Shown here in pieces: positions 1 through 8,883 of a DNA stretch of 64,000 bases. The stretch is from positions 369,690 through 433,689 of the forward strand of contig NZ_WASP01000003.1 in the NCBI RefSeq assembly GCF_009712225.1, given 5' to 3'. The DNA comes from Desulfovibrio sp. (GTDB lineage Bacteria > Desulfobacterota > Desulfovibrionia > Desulfovibrionales > Desulfovibrionaceae). The notes under the pieces are model-generated. The model was given only the letters and a program-made list of their open reading frames with translations, did not search any database and was not told the origin of the DNA. The translations under genes were made by a program, and so were the position numbers. The stretch's first letter is position 1. Every line of letters starts with the position of its first letter.

Positions 1-145
1 TGTTGTGGTCACTGACCCAGATACTTTCCCGCTCTCCCAAGAGATTGACTGTCTTCTCTCCCAGTTTTTTCCAGTCACCGGCAACGGCCTGATTGCTCAA
101 AACAAAGACGCACAATAACATTGCCAGCAACATTCTTTTTTTCAT
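1..145 (-). CDS. Exported hypothetical protein, N-terminal part only
   Basis: The gene runs off the left edge; 48 codons are visible. It starts at the ATG at 145 with MKKRMLLAML, a signal peptide (lysines, then a hydrophobic stretch) probably cleaved after the AVA at about residue 22. The mature part begins GDWKKLGEKTVNLLGER. The W..LG...VN pattern resembles small periplasmic DUF2541-type proteins, but too little is visible to assign it. The ribosome site is weak (CAGG). It shares a strand with the next gene, and the terminator at 475-501 lies between them, so it is probably a separate unit. Confidence 0.6.
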   Translation of the reverse strand, partial: MKKRMLLAMLLCVFVLSNQAVAGDWKKLGEKTVNLLGERESIWVSDHN

Positions 146-474
146 CAACAACCTGTCCCGTTTCTGTTAGCGGCCGCTGCAGCCCTGCCGCATGGTCTGC
201 CAGGTGAAGGCGTAAGCATGATGGATTGCCCAACCTGTGCGTTGTATTCCCTGCTGCCAAGATGTAACCAAATGATTACAATTTTCTCCTAACTTTCCAG
301 GGGCGTACTTGTCAAGGCAACGCCTAATACAGATCAGACGCAGATTGAGCGCAGATTGGGCACAGCTCTCCTGTTTGCTGCCAAAGGCAGGCAACCTCCT
401 ATTATTTATATAACCAACTGACTACAAAGATAAATACACCGCTTTTGAGCTGATCCCATCATAAAATGTGCCAT
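146..474. other. Intergenic region, no gene seen
   Basis: This 329-bp stretch lies between the leftmost partial gene, which is transcribed leftward from 145, and the terminator at 475-501. It must hold the promoter of the partial gene. A TTGACA-like hexamer is readable on the minus strand near 310, but no convincing -10 box follows at the right distance, so I do not call a promoter. Short open frames here have no ribosome site and look random. Confidence 0.4.
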
Positions 475-501
475 AAAAAAGGCCGCCCTAAACGAGCGGC
501 C
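475..501 (-). terminator. Rho-independent terminator
   Basis: On the minus strand a GGCCGC/GCGGCC hairpin (arms 481-486 and 496-501) is followed by a run of six T (480-475). It sits 37 bp beyond the stop of the exported protein at 538-1026 and probably ends that transcript. Confidence 0.8.
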
Positions 502-537
502 AAATTGGTGAATGTATGGGATAAAAAATATGGGCAG

Positions 538-1026
538 CTAGGGCAGCTGCGGCGGCTGTGGCACCAGAGCCCGGTAAGGACTGCGCATACTGTACACAAA
601 ATTTGCCATGCGCAGGTCGCCACTGACCACAAGCATGAGCAACAGCTTGGACTGCGTATCTTCGCGCACAACGCCATAGCCTTTCACGCCCTTCTGCTCA
701 AAGGTAAATTCCCACTGTCCGTTGCGCAAAACAGGAGCGGTACCGCCCAGCCGCTGGGCATTGCCCTTGGCGGCCTGCTCGCCCTCGCCCGCATTGGCGG
801 GTCCAACAATAACCAGGGCAGAGCTTTTGTGGTCCTTTTGGCCCATCACCACCTGAACGGCTTCCTGCACCTTGACCGGCCCGCTCACCACCACCCAGTC
901 GGCTGGCAGTTCAAGGCTGTAATGTTTTGTGGTCAGGGGCACGGCCTGCGCCTGCACGGCCATAAAAATGACCAGCACAAGCAGGGTCAGCGCACTCACG
1001 GCACCACGGCAAAAGCGATTAGGCAT
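538..1026 (-). CDS. Exported hypothetical protein, paralogue of 8884-9432
   Basis: 162 aa. A signal peptide (hydrophobic LTLLVLVIFMA, then AQA cleavage near residue 28) sends it to the periplasm. The mature protein begins with the LELPADWVV pattern, then a segment around ALVIVGPANAGEGEQAA and a C-terminal VSGDLRMANFVYSMR. The same order of motifs occurs in the exported protein at 8884-9432 (LDLPAGWQA, ARILVGKTAG, LCSGEVEQAEDMLAALR), so the two look like diverged paralogues. Function unknown. It is single-gene, with its own terminator downstream, and divergent from the channel gene at 1156. Confidence 0.75.
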   Translation of the reverse strand: MPNRFCRGAVSALTLLVLVIFMAVQAQAVPLTTKHYSLELPADWVVVSGPVKVQEAVQVVMGQKDHKSSALVIVGPANAGEGEQAAKGNAQRLGGTAPVLRNGQWEFTFEQKGVKGYGVVREDTQSKLLLMLVVSGDLRMANFVYSMRSPYRALVPQPPQLP

Positions 1027-1155
1027 GATTTTCTCCGTCAGTTTTCATGTATGTGCGCACTGTACGGCGCAGCCGCCCCGCTGTCCACACGGCAGACAAG
1101 CCAATCCCCTTGCCGGGGAACGGGCATACCTGTAATATGGAAAGCTGAGGATTAT

Positions 1156-1968
1156 ATGCTGAAATTACACGCACTGCGCACACGTCTTTACGAAAACCGC
1201 TTTGAGCTGCTCATGGGGTCGCTGTGGTGCATCTTCATTCTGAACATCCTGTTTCCCGACAACATTTACCGGGGCTACGCGCAGGCCATCTACCTGCCCA
1301 TCCAGCTGCTGGCGGCCCTGGTACTGTTTGACAACAGGCCGCGCATACTGCGTTTTGCCCTGTTTCTTGGCGGCCTGCTCATTGCTGCCAGAGCTCTTGA
1401 TCTGATTTTTGTCAAAAGCCTGAAAATTGAAATGCTGCTGCTCTACCTGTTTTTCTTCGGCAGCATCATGTTTGAGGTATTTCGGCAAATCGCGCATGCC
1501 AAGATGTTTACCTTCAAGATGATCTACGCTGCGGTGTGCGGGCTGCTGCTCATTGGTTACTGCGGCTATTTTCTGTTTTTGACCATCGAATTCAGCCAGC
1601 CGGGTTCTTTTCGTGGTCTTGGCCCGGGCGATCAGGCCATCAACGACCTGTTCTACTTCAGCTATGTGACCATTCTTACCATCGGCTACGGCGACATAAC
1701 GCCCAAAACGTGGATAGCCAAAAACGCCACGGTACTGGTGGGCTTTACGGGCTATCTCTATTCCATTGTGGTCATCGCACTTATCGTGGGCAGGGCCCAC
1801 CGCATACCGCGAGCCAGTGCTTCACCAATCAAAAAACCGGGGCCGCTGTTGGGGCATCCGCCAGTGCCGGGTCAGGCTGCGCCGCAACCGGGGCAGGCTG
1901 TGCCGCACCCCGTACAGGCTGCACAAACAATTCAGCCCCAAGCCGAATCCCCCAGGCACGAAGACTAG
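1156..1968 (+). CDS. Two-pore-helix potassium channel-like protein (Ion_trans_2)
   Basis: 270 aa membrane protein. Hydrophobic segments occupy roughly residues 18-130, followed by a final pore module. The pore loop carries the K+ selectivity filter TIGYGD at about residues 175-180, preceded by the typical FYFSYVTILT helix and followed by a last membrane helix (TGYLYSIVVIALIVG). The tail after residue 220 is Pro/Gln/Ala-rich and low in complexity, with no RCK/TrkA-N nucleotide-binding domain. The ATG at 1156 follows a CTGAGG ribosome site; the frame is open far upstream but that extension does not look coding. By family it is a voltage-independent cation (probably K+) channel; the ligand, if any, is not visible. 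Confidence 0.85.
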   Translation: MLKLHALRTRLYENRFELLMGSLWCIFILNILFPDNIYRGYAQAIYLPIQLLAALVLFDNRPRILRFALFLGGLLIAARALDLIFVKSLKIEMLLLYLFFFGSIMFEVFRQIAHAKMFTFKMIYAAVCGLLLIGYCGYFLFLTIEFSQPGSFRGLGPGDQAINDLFYFSYVTILTIGYGDITPKTWIAKNATVLVGFTGYLYSIVVIALIVGRAHRIPRASASPIKKPGPLLGHPPVPGQAAPQPGQAVPHPVQAAQTIQPQAESPRHED

Positions 1969-2022
1969 CCCACTCCCCCTGCTTTCTGCCGCGCGGGCTA
2001 CCGAGCAGCCGTCCGCTGCCAA

Positions 2023-3171
2023 TCAGGCCTTGCGCTTGAACATCCACACGGCAACCCCCACGGCCACCATGCTGATGCAGGCGATCTTGCCGAGGTTTAC
2101 GGCTGCCGCCGCCACGGTAATATCCTTGAGAAACACGCCCTGAACAATAGCGGTAAAGTGCCGCATGGGATTGAGCTGGCTGGCATACTGCAAAAAGGGC
2201 GGCATGTTGATGACCGGCGTAACCGCGCCGGAAATAAGAATGCACGGCACGCCCACCGTAAAAGCCCCCAGAAAGGCCTGCTGCTGCGTCGCGGAAAGTG
2301 AAGACACCATGAGCCCGATACCGCCCGAGGCCATGGCAAAAACCAGCATGGCCACATACAGCAGCACCAGCGAACCGGTAAAAGGCACGCCAAAGCCAAA
2401 AACAGATATGAGCAGAAAGATGGTTCCGTGCACCAGCCCCACCAGGCAGCCCGGTATGAGTTTGGCCAGGGCAATCTCTGTGGGCGTGGCAGGCGAAACC
2501 AGCAGCTGGTCAAACGTACCCACCTCGCGCTCGCGCGCCACGGAAAGCCCCGTTACCACCAGCCCAAGCATAAAGCTCAGCATGCCAATAAGGTTGGGCA
2601 AAAAGAACCACTGAAATTCCAGGTTGGGGTTAAACCAGCAGCGCACGCGCACATCCAGCCGGGGTGCGCTGGCGGCAGCCCCCAGAGCCGCCTGCCCCAT
2701 GACCGTTGATTCACCAATGCCGCGCACGATGGTTTCAAGATAATACGAGGCAATCTGCGCCGCGTTGGAGCGCCTGCCGTCAAGAATGACCTGCATCTGC
2801 GCGGGCGTGCCCGCATCAATGCGACGAGAGAATTCTTCGTCAAAAACCACCACAAACAGGGCCTGCTGCCTCTCGATGGTGGGCCGAATATCCGCCTCGC
2901 CGTTCAGAAAAGTAACGCTGCGAAAGGTGTGCGAACCCTGCAGCCTGCGCACTACCTCGCGGCTCCAGTTGCCGCTGTCGTGATTGAGCACGGCCACATC
3001 CACATTGCGCACCTCCATGGTGGCCGCCCAGCCAAAAATAACTATCTGCATGAGCGGCGGCACAATGATGAGCATGCGCGAAACCTTGTTGCACAGCAAA
3101 ACCAGCAGTTCCTTGCGCACAATGGTGGCCATGCGCCGCAGGTTGAGCCGGGGCAGGGTTAACCTTGCCAT
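2023..3171 (-). CDS. ABC-2 type exporter permease (YbhR/YhhJ-like), distal subunit
   Basis: 382 aa. One N-terminal membrane helix (about residues 28-50) precedes a periplasmic domain of about 130 residues and five C-terminal helices, the usual ABC2_membrane_3 layout. The cytoplasmic REREVGTFDQLLVSP segment is the coupling loop typical of the family. It is the last gene of the operon at 7179-2023 and overlaps the previous permease by one base (TAATG), implying translational coupling. With the other permease it should form the membrane pore of a YbhGFSR-type tripartite exporter. The cargo (drug, lipid or cation) cannot be read from sequence. Confidence 0.9.
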   Translation of the reverse strand: MARLTLPRLNLRRMATIVRKELLVLLCNKVSRMLIIVPPLMQIVIFGWAATMEVRNVDVAVLNHDSGNWSREVVRRLQGSHTFRSVTFLNGEADIRPTIERQQALFVVVFDEEFSRRIDAGTPAQMQVILDGRRSNAAQIASYYLETIVRGIGESTVMGQAALGAAASAPRLDVRVRCWFNPNLEFQWFFLPNLIGMLSFMLGLVVTGLSVAREREVGTFDQLLVSPATPTEIALAKLIPGCLVGLVHGTIFLLISVFGFGVPFTGSLVLLYVAMLVFAMASGGIGLMVSSLSATQQQAFLGAFTVGVPCILISGAVTPVINMPPFLQYASQLNPMRHFTAIVQGVFLKDITVAAAAVNLGKIACISMVAVGVAVWMFKRKA

Positions 3172-4298
3172 TACGCATCCAGCCTTTTGACAAGGTTACG
3201 GTACACAAGCCCCAACAGCACCGAGGCCAGCAGTCCCATAAAGAGCAGGCTTGGGCCAAACACCGCCCACACGTCGCCGGTCAGAAATATGGTGCGCAGA
3301 CAGGTATTGAAATAGCTGGCGGGCAAAAGCCGGGTAAGAGCCTGAAGCACCGGCGGCATGCTGTTGATGTCAAACACAAAGCCAGAGAGCAGCAAGGCTG
3401 GCAAAAATCCGGAAAACAGACCGGCCTCCGCCGCCACCAGCTGCCCGCGCAGGGTTACGGAAATAAGCAGCCCCTGACCCAGCGCGCTCAGCATGAAGAC
3501 AGAAGACAAAAGCACAAGCACCCACAGCGAACCGCGAAATGGCACGGCAAAAAGGGTTACCGCCGCCACGGCGCACAGGGCCATGCTGAACATGCCCATG
3601 CAGAAATACGGAATCAGCTTGCCCAGCAGCAGCTGCATGCGGCTTACCGGTGTGGCAAACATGGCCTCCATGGTTCCGCGCTCCCATTCGCGGGCAAATA
3701 CCAGCGAGGTAAGCAGGGTGCCGATAAGGGTCATGATGACCGTGATGGCGCCGGGCACAAGAAACTGCACGCTCTTGGCCGCCGGGTTGTACCAGAAGCG
3801 CGGCTGGATATTGATGGGCAAGGCTGCGGCATTGCCACCGGGCAGGGCCGTGCGCTGCCACGACATTATCAGTCCCTGGCTGTAATTCTGGATATACTGG
3901 GCGGTGTTGGGTTCCGATCCGTCCACCAGAATCTGCACAGATCCAGCACTGCCGCGCGCCAACTGCTCGTCAAAATCCTGCTGGATCACCAGAATGCCCT
4001 GTACCGCAGAATCGCGCATCATGCGCCCGGCTTCGGCCATGGTACCTACTGGCCGCGTGGCAAACCAGGGGGAATGGGCAAAATCAGCTGCAAGACTCAG
4101 GGAGTGCCGCCCGCCGCTCTGGTCCAGCACGGCCAGCCGCAGCACGCCCGCATCAAGCGTAATGCCGTAGCCAAAGAGCAGCAGAAAAATAAAGGGCAAA
4201 ACCCCGGCCACAAGATAGGACGAGGGATCGCGCACAATCTGCTGAAATTCTTTGCCTACCAGGGCAAAAAGCTGTCGTATCCAGATACTGCGTTGCAT
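3171..4298 (-). CDS. ABC-2 type exporter permease (YbhS-like), proximal subunit
   Basis: 375 aa, same architecture as the following permease: one N-terminal helix, a periplasmic domain, then a bundle of five helices. The coupling segment AREWERGTMEAMFATP matches the EREVGTFDQLLVSP segment of its partner, so the two permeases are paralogues and probably heterodimerise. It lies 71 bp after the ATPase gene and its stop codon overlaps the start of the second permease. Confidence 0.9.
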   Translation of the reverse strand: MQRSIWIRQLFALVGKEFQQIVRDPSSYLVAGVLPFIFLLLFGYGITLDAGVLRLAVLDQSGGRHSLSLAADFAHSPWFATRPVGTMAEAGRMMRDSAVQGILVIQQDFDEQLARGSAGSVQILVDGSEPNTAQYIQNYSQGLIMSWQRTALPGGNAAALPINIQPRFWYNPAAKSVQFLVPGAITVIMTLIGTLLTSLVFAREWERGTMEAMFATPVSRMQLLLGKLIPYFCMGMFSMALCAVAAVTLFAVPFRGSLWVLVLLSSVFMLSALGQGLLISVTLRGQLVAAEAGLFSGFLPALLLSGFVFDINSMPPVLQALTRLLPASYFNTCLRTIFLTGDVWAVFGPSLLFMGLLASVLLGLVYRNLVKRLDA

Positions 4299-4369
4299 GG
4301 TTGCTGCCGGTTGAATGTTGCAAAGCTGAAAATATGCGTGCCGTCCAGCTGTTGGCCCTTGTTGGCCGC

Positions 4370-6184
4370 CTACTGCGGATGCTCCCTGTCGTATTTTTCA
4401 ATGCTGGCGATAAAAGCTTCTTCCAAGGTGGGATCTTCCACTTCTGTGCACGAGGCCTTGAGCTCGTCGGGCGTGCCCATGCTGATCATGGCCCCCCGAT
4501 AGATCAACGCAATGCGGTCGCAGTATTCGGCCTCTTCCATAAAATGGGTGGTCACCAGCACGGCCGCCCCGGCGGTGGTCATGGCCGAAATATGCTTCCA
4601 GAAATCCCGGCGGGTACGCGCGTCCACGCCCGAGGTGGGTTCGTCAAGAAACAGCACGGGCGGTTCGTGCAGGGTGGCGCACAAGAGGGCCAGCCGCTGC
4701 TTTTGCCCCAGGGGCAGCGAACCCGTGCGGCTGCGCAGGTAGGGCTGCAATTCCAGGGCCTCGGCCAGACCGGGCAGCAGCACGTCGCGGCGCTCCCTGC
4801 TCAGACCGTACAGTTCGGCAAAAATGGTAATATTCTCGCGCACGGGAATATCCGGGTACAGCGAAAACTTCTGTGCCATGTATCCAAGACGCGAACGGGC
4901 CTCGCTGCCCGCCCGCAAAAGATCCACGCCGTCCACTGCGCAAGTGCCCGCGGTAGGCCGCGAAAGCCCGCACAGCATGCGGAAGGTGGTGGATTTGCCC
5001 GCGCCGTTGGGGCCGAGGAGGCCAAAAATTTCGCCAGGCCGCACGTCAAATGAAATATCGCGTGCCGCCACAAAGGCCCCAAACTGTTTGGTGAGGTTGC
5101 GGGCCGAAATGGAGTACACGGGGCTGGATGTAGTGGAAGAGGAAACGGAAGAGGTCGGTGCTGCAGAAGCCGCTTGCGCCGCCGTGGCATTGTCCCCAGC
5201 CCCGCCGTTGTGGGCCACATGCAGCTTGCCGTAAGGCGAGGGACTCTGGTTTATGCCGCCCACGGCGCTCATGTAGGCGTCCTCCAGCCGGGGGGCCACT
5301 TGCTCACCGCCCTTTTCCAGAACCCCGCGGCGCAGGGATTCGGGGGCATCTGCCGCCAGTACCAGCCGTATACGGCTGCCCTGAATGAGTGCGTCCTCTA
5401 TGCCGGGGCGCATGGTCCAGAGGGCCAGCTCTTTTTTATGCGTACCCGCATCGGCCCGCAGCAGAAAAACGCGCCCTTCGGCCCCCGCGGTAAGTTCCTG
5501 CGGCGGCCCTTCAAACAGCACCCGTCCATTGTCCAGCATTATCACGCCGGGGCAGCGTTCGGCCTCGTCCAGATAGGCGGTGGACCACACAACGGTCATG
5601 CCGTCCTGACTCAGATCCTGCACCATGCGCCACAGCTCGCGGCGCGACTGAGGGTCAACGCCTACGCCCGGCTCGTCAAGCAGCAACAGGCGCGGCGATC
5701 CCAGCAGGGCACAGGCAATGCCCAGCTTCTGCTTCATACCACCAGAGAGCCTGCCCGCAAGGCGGTCGGTAAATGGGGCAAGGCTGGTGAAACCCAGCAG
5801 CTTTTCAAACACGCGGTCGCGCTCTGCCCCTTCCAGCCCTCGCAGACTGGCGTGCAGGCGCATATTGGCCATAACGGAAATATCTTCGTACAGGCCGAAA
5901 CGTTGCGGCATGTAGCCAATGCTGTTGGGCTGGCTGCGCATGAGCTCGGTGGGGCTGTATCCAAAAAGGCTGGCCCGGCCCTCGCTTGGCGGCATGAGCC
6001 CGGCCATGATGCGCATGAGCGTGGTTTTGCCCGCAGCATCAGGCCCCACAAGCCCTGTGATGCGGCCAGCGGGAATAACGGCGTTGACGCCGTCCAGAGC
6101 GGTTACGGCCTCGCGCCCTTTGCCAAAGCGCATGACCAGCCCCTCGAGGCAGACGGCCTGACCATCGGCAACGCACGAGGTCAT
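4370..6184 (-). CDS. Tandem ABC ATPase of YbhF type (two nucleotide-binding domains)
   Basis: 604 aa, two full ATPase domains in one chain. Domain 1 (about 8-240) has Walker A GPDAAGKTT, signature LSGGMKQ and Walker B LLLLDEPGVGVDP. Domain 2 (about 355-590) has GPNGAGKST, a degenerate signature LPLGQKQ and Walker B VLFLDEPTSGVD. They are joined by a Ser/Ala-rich linker near residues 320-350. The first Walker A has Asp-Ala where Asn-Gly is usual but keeps GKTT. The start overlaps the stop of the adaptor gene (ATGA). It powers the two downstream permeases. Confidence 0.93.
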   Translation of the reverse strand: MTSCVADGQAVCLEGLVMRFGKGREAVTALDGVNAVIPAGRITGLVGPDAAGKTTLMRIMAGLMPPSEGRASLFGYSPTELMRSQPNSIGYMPQRFGLYEDISVMANMRLHASLRGLEGAERDRVFEKLLGFTSLAPFTDRLAGRLSGGMKQKLGIACALLGSPRLLLLDEPGVGVDPQSRRELWRMVQDLSQDGMTVVWSTAYLDEAERCPGVIMLDNGRVLFEGPPQELTAGAEGRVFLLRADAGTHKKELALWTMRPGIEDALIQGSRIRLVLAADAPESLRRGVLEKGGEQVAPRLEDAYMSAVGGINQSPSPYGKLHVAHNGGAGDNATAAQAASAAPTSSVSSSTTSSPVYSISARNLTKQFGAFVAARDISFDVRPGEIFGLLGPNGAGKSTTFRMLCGLSRPTAGTCAVDGVDLLRAGSEARSRLGYMAQKFSLYPDIPVRENITIFAELYGLSRERRDVLLPGLAEALELQPYLRSRTGSLPLGQKQRLALLCATLHEPPVLFLDEPTSGVDARTRRDFWKHISAMTTAGAAVLVTTHFMEEAEYCDRIALIYRGAMISMGTPDELKASCTEVEDPTLEEAFIASIEKYDREHPQ

Positions 6185-7179
6185 GGCGCGGAAGCGTCCT
6201 GTAAAATAATGGTCACGGGCATGCCCTGCCGCATGACGTTATCGGGATCTTCTGCCTGCACGCGCAGGCGATAGACCAGAGCCGTGCGCACCTCGCGGGT
6301 TTCAACTGTCTTGGGCGTAAATTCTGCCGTGGGCGAAATAAAGCCCACCGTGCCGGAAAAATTTTTTCCGGGTGCGGCATCCACCTGAACTTTTACATTC
6401 ATGCCGGGTTTGACGCGCCCAAGATTGGGTTCGTCCACATAGGCCCGCAACCACAGGGGATCGGTGAGCGTGAGCGTGTACACGGTCTGCCCCGCCTGCA
6501 CAATGGCCCCGGCCTCACGAGCGCGTGTAAGCACTATGCCCTTTTGCGGAGCCACCAGGGTTGCGTCGTGCAGCTGGATTTCCGCATGGTTGAAGGCAGC
6601 CTCTGCGGCGGCCACAGCGGCTTTCTGCGCCTGCACTTCTTCTTCGCGGTAACCGGCAAGCAGCATGTCGAGCTGGTCCTGATTGGAACGCAGCTTGGAA
6701 CTGGCCTCGGTATACTGGGCGCGGGCGTTGTCCAGATCTTTTTGCGAGATGGCGTTGGTGGCGCGCATGGCGGCCACACGGTTCAGATTGATCTGCGCGT
6801 TTTCGGCCAGCGCTGCAGAGCCGCTCACCGCGGCGCGTGCCTGGGCGATTTCCTCCACCCGATAGCCGCGCTCAAGCCGTATCAGTGAGGCCCGCTGTTT
6901 TTCAAGCTCTGCGGCGGCCTGATCCCGCTGCTGGGTAAGCAGATCGTTGTCCAGCAGGGCGAGAGGCTGGCCGGGGGCAACGATATCGCCCTCGTCCACC
7001 AGCACCTTTGCGATGCGCCCGTTGACACGAAAGCCCAGATCAACCTGCCTGATATCGACGTTGCCGTAGAGCACAAGGCGGTCGCCGTTATGACCAACCC
7101 ACCACTGCCACAAAAGAACCACAGCCAGCACCACAGCCAGAGCCGCGCCAATGCCAATAACCTTACGGGGTACAGCCAT
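6181..7179 (-). CDS. HlyD/YbhG-family membrane-fusion adaptor
   Basis: 332 aa. An N-terminal anchor (GIGAALAVVLAVVLLWQWW, about residues 8-26) is followed by a biotinyl-lipoyl half (VNGRIAKVLVDEGDIVAPGQPL), a coiled-coil hairpin of alternating Gln/Ala/Glu-rich helices (about 75-195) and the second lipoyl half (GIVLTRAREAGAIVQ). It should link the inner-membrane ABC pump to an outer-membrane channel, which is not encoded nearby. I placed the start at 7179, where GGAGG lies five bases upstream of ATG; the open frame continues upstream without a ribosome site. First gene of the exporter operon; the dyad at 7311-7331 lies in its upstream region. Confidence 0.92.
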   Translation of the reverse strand: MAVPRKVIGIGAALAVVLAVVLLWQWWVGHNGDRLVLYGNVDIRQVDLGFRVNGRIAKVLVDEGDIVAPGQPLALLDNDLLTQQRDQAAAELEKQRASLIRLERGYRVEEIAQARAAVSGSAALAENAQINLNRVAAMRATNAISQKDLDNARAQYTEASSKLRSNQDQLDMLLAGYREEEVQAQKAAVAAAEAAFNHAEIQLHDATLVAPQKGIVLTRAREAGAIVQAGQTVYTLTLTDPLWLRAYVDEPNLGRVKPGMNVKVQVDAAPGKNFSGTVGFISPTAEFTPKTVETREVRTALVYRLRVQAEDPDNVMRQGMPVTIILQDASAP

Positions 7180-7310
7180 ATTCCTCCCTGCGTGCAATCG
7201 CCGCAAGCGGTTGCCGCACCTCACAGTTTTCAGCCAGGGGCGTGCGCCCCCATGCGAACCAGAATAGCCAGTGGCGGCAGCCTTGTCCATGCCGCGCATC
7301 ACATATGAAC

Positions 7311-7331
7311 CAACTGTTGATGCAATAGTTG
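7311..7331. promoter_or_regulatory. Operator-like 21-bp dyad between exporter operon and DUF1254 gene
   Basis: CAACTGTTG-ATG-CAATAGTTG: two 9-base arms with one mismatch and a 3-base centre. It lies 132 bp upstream of the adaptor start and 74 bp upstream of the divergent gene at 7405, a position from which it could control both. The size and symmetry suit a TetR-family dimer. In E. coli the homologous ybhGFSR genes are controlled by the TetR-family protein CecR, but no TetR gene is in this window. Not tested. Confidence 0.4.
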
Positions 7332-7404
7332 ATTTCCCCGGTCTTGTGGTGCAAGCAGGTGTTGTTGGCAACAAAGCCACATATTCAACCCTGTAGGGGG
7401 CGAC

Positions 7405-8856
7405 ATGACAGAGCATTTGCCTAGATTCCGGGTGACATGTCTGACCGCGGCCATCTGTCTGCTTGCGGCGCTGGCTTTCCCACCACACGGCGTTGCCGCA
7501 CAACAGGCAGGAACCTTTCCCGACGCCGCCACGGTGGAAAACATCGCAGCGCAGGGCTATGTGTACGGACTGCCCACCGTGATGCACTATGCCATTACCT
7601 ATGAATATTCCATAGACACCACATCGCCACAGTACAAAGCCCCGTTCAATCACCTGCTCAACGGAGCACGGGTTTTTACCTACAAGGATACGGTGGTCAT
7701 AACGCCCAACAGTGACACCCCCTACTCCTTTGCCTGCCTTGACCTGCGGGCCGAGCCGGTGGAGATCAGCGTACCGCCTGTGACCGACGGGCGCTATTTC
7801 AGCGTGCAGCTGGTGGACGCAAACACCTACAACTTTGGCTACATCGGCAGCAGAACCACGGGCAATAAAGGCGGAAGCTACATGATAGTGGCCCCGGAAT
7901 GGCAAGGCACCGCCCCTGCGGGCATGGCCGTATTCCGCTCCAGCACGCAGTTTGCCCTGGCGCTGTTCCGCACCCAGCTTTTCAGCCCCGCAGATATTGA
8001 AAACGTCAAAAAATTCCAGACAGGCTATGCAGTGCAGACGCGTTCGGCCTATCTGGGGCAAACCCCGCCCCCGGCCCTGCCCATACCACTCTTCCCCAAC
8101 ATTGGGCAGAATTTTGTGAAACCGGAATTTTTTGACTATCTGGCCTTTGCCATGCAGTTTGCCCCAGCCGCGCCGGAAGAAAAAACTATCCGCGCCCAGC
8201 TTGCCAGCATTGGAGTGGTGTCAGGCAAGCGTTTTGACTTTACCGCCCTGCCCAAGGATTGTCAGGAGGCGCTGCTGCGCGGGCTCAAAAAAGGCGAAGC
8301 CATGGTTGACGCCTCTATCAACGGCCCCGGCATACGTGTTAACGGCTGGAAAGTAAGCTCGCCCTTTGGCAACCGAGAATACTTCAACGGCAACTGGCTG
8401 AAACGGGCTGGCGGTGCCAAGGCGGGCATTTACGGCAACGATGCGGAAGAAGCCGTGTACCCCATGACAAGAACACTGGCCGACGGTACGCCCCTCGACG
8501 GCAGCAGGCACAAATACCGCATCACCATTCCCGCAGGGCAGTACCCCCCGGCCAGGGCGTTCTGGTCGGTGACCATGTACGACGGCAAAACCCAGCTGCT
8601 CATCAAGAACCCCATTGACCGCTACCTCATCAATTCTCCCATGCTGCCGGACATGAAGAAAAACGCCGATGGTTCACTCACTATCCTGATCCAGCGCGAT
8701 TCGCCCGGCAAAAAGTATGAAAGCAACTGGCTGCCCGCGCCCGACGGCCCCATCTTTCTGGTGATGCGCCTGTACTGGCCCGAAACGCAGGGCATGTCGG
8801 TGCTGCCCCTGGGCAAGGGCACATGGCAGCCACCCCGGGTGGAACTGAACGATTAG
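7405..8856 (+). CDS. Exported DUF1254/DUF1214-family protein
   Basis: 483 aa. A signal peptide (AAICLLAALAFP, cleavage near AAQ at about residue 31) is followed by the DUF1254 domain, recognisable by YVYGLPTVMHYAITYEY and the VVITPNSDTPYSFACLDLR block, then a C-terminal DUF1214 domain (PPARAFWSVTMYDGKTQLL and the NPIDRYLINS stretch). Proteins of this pairing are common in Gram-negative genomes; their biochemical role is not established. The ATG follows AGGGGGCGAC. It is 27 bp upstream of the next exported protein and probably co-transcribed with it. Confidence 0.9.
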   Translation: MTEHLPRFRVTCLTAAICLLAALAFPPHGVAAQQAGTFPDAATVENIAAQGYVYGLPTVMHYAITYEYSIDTTSPQYKAPFNHLLNGARVFTYKDTVVITPNSDTPYSFACLDLRAEPVEISVPPVTDGRYFSVQLVDANTYNFGYIGSRTTGNKGGSYMIVAPEWQGTAPAGMAVFRSSTQFALALFRTQLFSPADIENVKKFQTGYAVQTRSAYLGQTPPPALPIPLFPNIGQNFVKPEFFDYLAFAMQFAPAAPEEKTIRAQLASIGVVSGKRFDFTALPKDCQEALLRGLKKGEAMVDASINGPGIRVNGWKVSSPFGNREYFNGNWLKRAGGAKAGIYGNDAEEAVYPMTRTLADGTPLDGSRHKYRITIPAGQYPPARAFWSVTMYDGKTQLLIKNPIDRYLINSPMLPDMKKNADGSLTILIQRDSPGKKYESNWLPAPDGPIFLVMRLYWPETQGMSVLPLGKGTWQPPRVELND

Positions 8857-8883
8857 ACGCGCAACCACGCGCAAGGGACCAGC

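Noticed and set aside
3165..4502. A 445-codon plus-strand open frame opposite the ABC-2 permease
   Set aside because: Composition (His/Gln/Lys-rich, no domains) is that of an antisense frame; the permease on the other strand is convincing.
5174..6274. A 366-codon plus-strand open frame opposite the tandem ABC ATPase
   Set aside because: It is antisense to a gene with two complete sets of ATPase motifs; its translation is His/Gly/Gln-rich, typical of reverse frames in GC-rich DNA.
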